Positions 29,268-30,856 of a stretch of 30,856 nucleotides of DNA are shown here, one piece after another. The notes beneath the pieces are model-generated. The model had not been told where the DNA came from. It was given only the letters and a program-made list of their open reading frames with translations, and searched no databases. Location: NCBI GenBank assembly GCA_964617695.1, contig CAZTYW010000017.1:1-30856 (forward strand). Direction: 5' to 3'. How positions within the stretch are numbered: position 1 is the stretch's first letter; each line of letters starts with the position of its first letter. This stretch comes from CAZTYW01 sp964617695. Its GTDB lineage: Bacteria > Chloroflexota > Dehalococcoidia > UBA2247 > RBG-13-53-26. The translations under genes were made by a program, and so were the position numbers.

Positions 29268-30856
29268 ATGGGAGAGGAAGCGAGAAGGACCGGGATTGAC
29301 GTTCTAGGTGATGTCTCGTCAGGCGCCCATATCTGCCTGTTCTACCAGACCAAGGAGGAGTTGATAGACGTTCTGGTCCCGTATTTCAAGGCAGGACTGG
29401 AGAATGGTGAGCTCTGCCTGTGGGTGACTTCCGGGGGGTTGCCGCTTGAGGAAGCAAGGGCGTCGTTGGCCAGCGCTGTAAGTGACCTCGATGACTACAT
29501 TGAAAAGGGTCAAATGGAGATAGTGGACGCCAAGCCGTTGTACACAACCTCGGGGAGACTCGACCCAGATAAGGCTATAGAGGGTTGGGCGAAGAAAAGA
29601 CAGGAATGCACCCGGCGAGGGTTCAGTGCTTTCCGGCTGGCCGGCGATACCTTCTGGGTTGATAGTGAGGATTGGCTACGCTTTGCAGAGTATGAAGCAA
29701 CCGTGGACTTCCATCTCAGCAAGCAGGGGATCCTGGCCATCTGCTGCTATCCGCTTGACAACTGTGGACCGCTGGGCGTCCTGGATGTGGTCAACACTCA
29801 CGGTGCTGCCCTGGTGAGGCGGCGGGGCAGGTGGGAGCTTAGCGAGAGCACTTGCCTGCGGCGGCGGGAGGAAGCCTTGCAGGATATCGAGCTTCGCTAC
29901 CGCATATTGGCCGACAATGTCGAGGACGGGGTGTGGACCACGGACATGAATCTCCGGATCACGTATATGAGTCCGTCTGCCCGGCGTCTGCGGGGCTATG
30001 ATCCCGAGGAGGCAGCCAGGCAACCGCTGGCGAATATGTTGACCGGCGACTCGCTTGAGCGTGCCATGAAGGTGTTTGCTGAGGAGCTGGCAATAGAAGA
30101 GACACGGCAGGGAGATTTGTCTCGCTCCTGGACATTGGAGCTGGAGGCATACCGCAAGGACGGCTCGACATTCTGGGTCGAGGTGAAAGTCAGCTTCCTT
30201 CGGGACGCTCGGGGCCAGCCGGTGGGCCTTCTGGGGGTCACCAGGGATATCACCGAGCGCAAACGCGCCGAAGAAGCACTGCAGAAAAGCGAGAGCATGT
30301 ACCGTCTCCTGGCGGATAACGTGCAGGACGGCATCTGGACCACGGACATGGACCTGCGGATCACGTACATGAGCCCTTCTGCCCGGCGTCTGAGGGGCTA
30401 TGGACCGGACGAGGGCCCGGGACCGCTGGAAAGAATGCTGACTCCGGCCTCTCTGGAGGCCGCCATGCGTCTCTTTCGGGAACAGATGGCGATAGTGAAA
30501 GAAGAGGGGCCGGGAGACTCTCATCGATCCTGGACATTGGATCTCGAGGCGTGCCGCAAGGATGGCTCCACGTTCTGGGTCGAGGAGATCGTGACTCTGA
30601 TGCGCGACGAGGAAGGTCGACCTGCGGGGCTGCTGGGGGTCACCAGGGATATCACCGAGCGCAAGGGTGCCGAAGAGGCACTGCGGCAGAGCGAGGAGCG
30701 GTTCAGGACTGTTTACGAAAAGTCACCCATTGCTATGGCGCTCTACGATTCCAATGGACGGTTAGTTGACATGAACAAGGCCTGCCTGGATATATTCGGG
30801 CTTACCGACATCACCGGGTCAAAAGGATATCAGCTTCTTGGTGACCCCAACCTTCC
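29268..30856 (+). CDS. MEDS-PAS sensor protein, N-terminal part (3' end outside window)
   Basis: The frame is open from ATG 29268 to the window end, giving about 529 residues. Residues about 15-175 match the MEDS (DcmR-like) sensory domain, starting with SGAHICLFYQTKEE and including ENGELCLWVTS; this domain resembles a defunct RecA/KaiC fold and is common upstream of PAS domains in methanogens and Chloroflexota. Two nearly identical PAS domains with PAC motifs follow (about 206-330 and 340-464), each ending in GLLGVTRDITERK, then a third, different PAS begins. A histidine kinase or cyclase domain probably follows beyond the window. GGGGGG lies eleven bases before the ATG. No membrane segment is seen, so it is cytoplasmic. 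Confidence 0.9.
   Translation, partial: MGEEARRTGIDVLGDVSSGAHICLFYQTKEELIDVLVPYFKAGLENGELCLWVTSGGLPLEEARASLASAVSDLDDYIEKGQMEIVDAKPLYTTSGRLDPDKAIEGWAKKRQECTRRGFSAFRLAGDTFWVDSEDWLRFAEYEATVDFHLSKQGILAICCYPLDNCGPLGVLDVVNTHGAALVRRRGRWELSESTCLRRREEALQDIELRYRILADNVEDGVWTTDMNLRITYMSPSARRLRGYDPEEAARQPLANMLTGDSLERAMKVFAEELAIEETRQGDLSRSWTLELEAYRKDGSTFWVEVKVSFLRDARGQPVGLLGVTRDITERKRAEEALQKSESMYRLLADNVQDGIWTTDMDLRITYMSPSARRLRGYGPDEGPGPLERMLTPASLEAAMRLFREQMAIVKEEGPGDSHRSWTLDLEACRKDGSTFWVEEIVTLMRDEEGRPAGLLGVTRDITERKGAEEALRQSEERFRTVYEKSPIAMALYDSNGRLVDMNKACLDIFGLTDITGSKGYQLLGDPNL
29907..30710 (+). repeat. Tandem PAS duplication with 402-base period
   Basis: The first PAS unit begins with LADNVEDGVWTTDM at residue 214 (base 29907) and the second with LADNVQDGIWTTDM at residue 348 (base 30309), exactly 134 codons apart. 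Similarity is strong in DNA as well, including a shared GTCACCAGGGATATCACCGA block in both, so the duplication is recent compared with the third PAS. Confidence 0.8.

Overview
The window is about 60% G+C and has the compact, operon-rich layout of a bacterial chromosome. Gene content points to the phylum Chloroflexota, probably class Dehalococcoidia: an ECF-type sigma factor coupled to a DUF5667 membrane protein, ftsA-ftsZ standing alone without mur or other division genes, gatB away from gatCA, and a four-subunit ferredoxin-dependent 2-oxoacid oxidoreductase. This placement is inferred from gene content and was not checked by a search. Three runs of N, one of them flanked by an exact 55-base duplication, show that this is a scaffold from a draft or metagenome assembly.

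Layout. 1-1380 (+): the 3' half of cysS, a two-helix membrane miniprotein and a YbjQ-family protein. 1470-3803 (-): gatB (interrupted by a gap), secG and a SAM hydroxide adenosyltransferase. 3911-6160 (-): a marR-ABC ATPase-ABC permease efflux operon with a clear sigma-70 promoter and an AT-rich palindrome near its start. 6486-9719 (+): an ECF-like sigma factor, its DUF5667 partner, then a membrane-anchored Ig-like protein and a secreted coiled-coil protein. The two transcription units share the same ECF-style promoter. 9849-11054 (-): a repeat-bearing surface protein, convergent with them. 11286-14704 (-): mnmE, an MFS exporter and a GreA protein carrying an unusual recombinase-like N-terminal domain. 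14747-17852: a phosphoesterase (-) divergent from thiL-ndk-alpha/beta hydrolase (+). 18030-18658 (-): a cysteine-rich two-CW protein and a membrane miniprotein. 19261-22129 (+): 2-oxoacid:ferredoxin oxidoreductase, order delta-alpha-beta-gamma. 22233-24646 (-): ftsZ and ftsA. 25036-30856: a methyltransferase (+), a SnoaL-like protein (-), an FeS/FAD old-yellow-enzyme reductase (-), two miniproteins (-), and a MEDS-PAS sensor (+) that runs off the end.

Themes. The window mixes housekeeping (translation, tRNA modification, secretion, division, thiamine and nucleotide metabolism), anaerobic-type ferredoxin metabolism, and envelope and signalling genes. The most distinctive signals are these: a strongly self-complementary segment (29061-29201) that looks like a structured leader RNA ahead of the MEDS-PAS sensor; the shared ECF promoter, which implies an autoregulated sigma factor with a local envelope regulon; the recombinase-like/GreA fusion; and four genes with apparent promoters so close to the start codon that their mRNAs would be leaderless or nearly so, while others such as ftsA and ftsZ have textbook Shine-Dalgarno sites. 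No tRNA, rRNA, CRISPR array or transposase was found.
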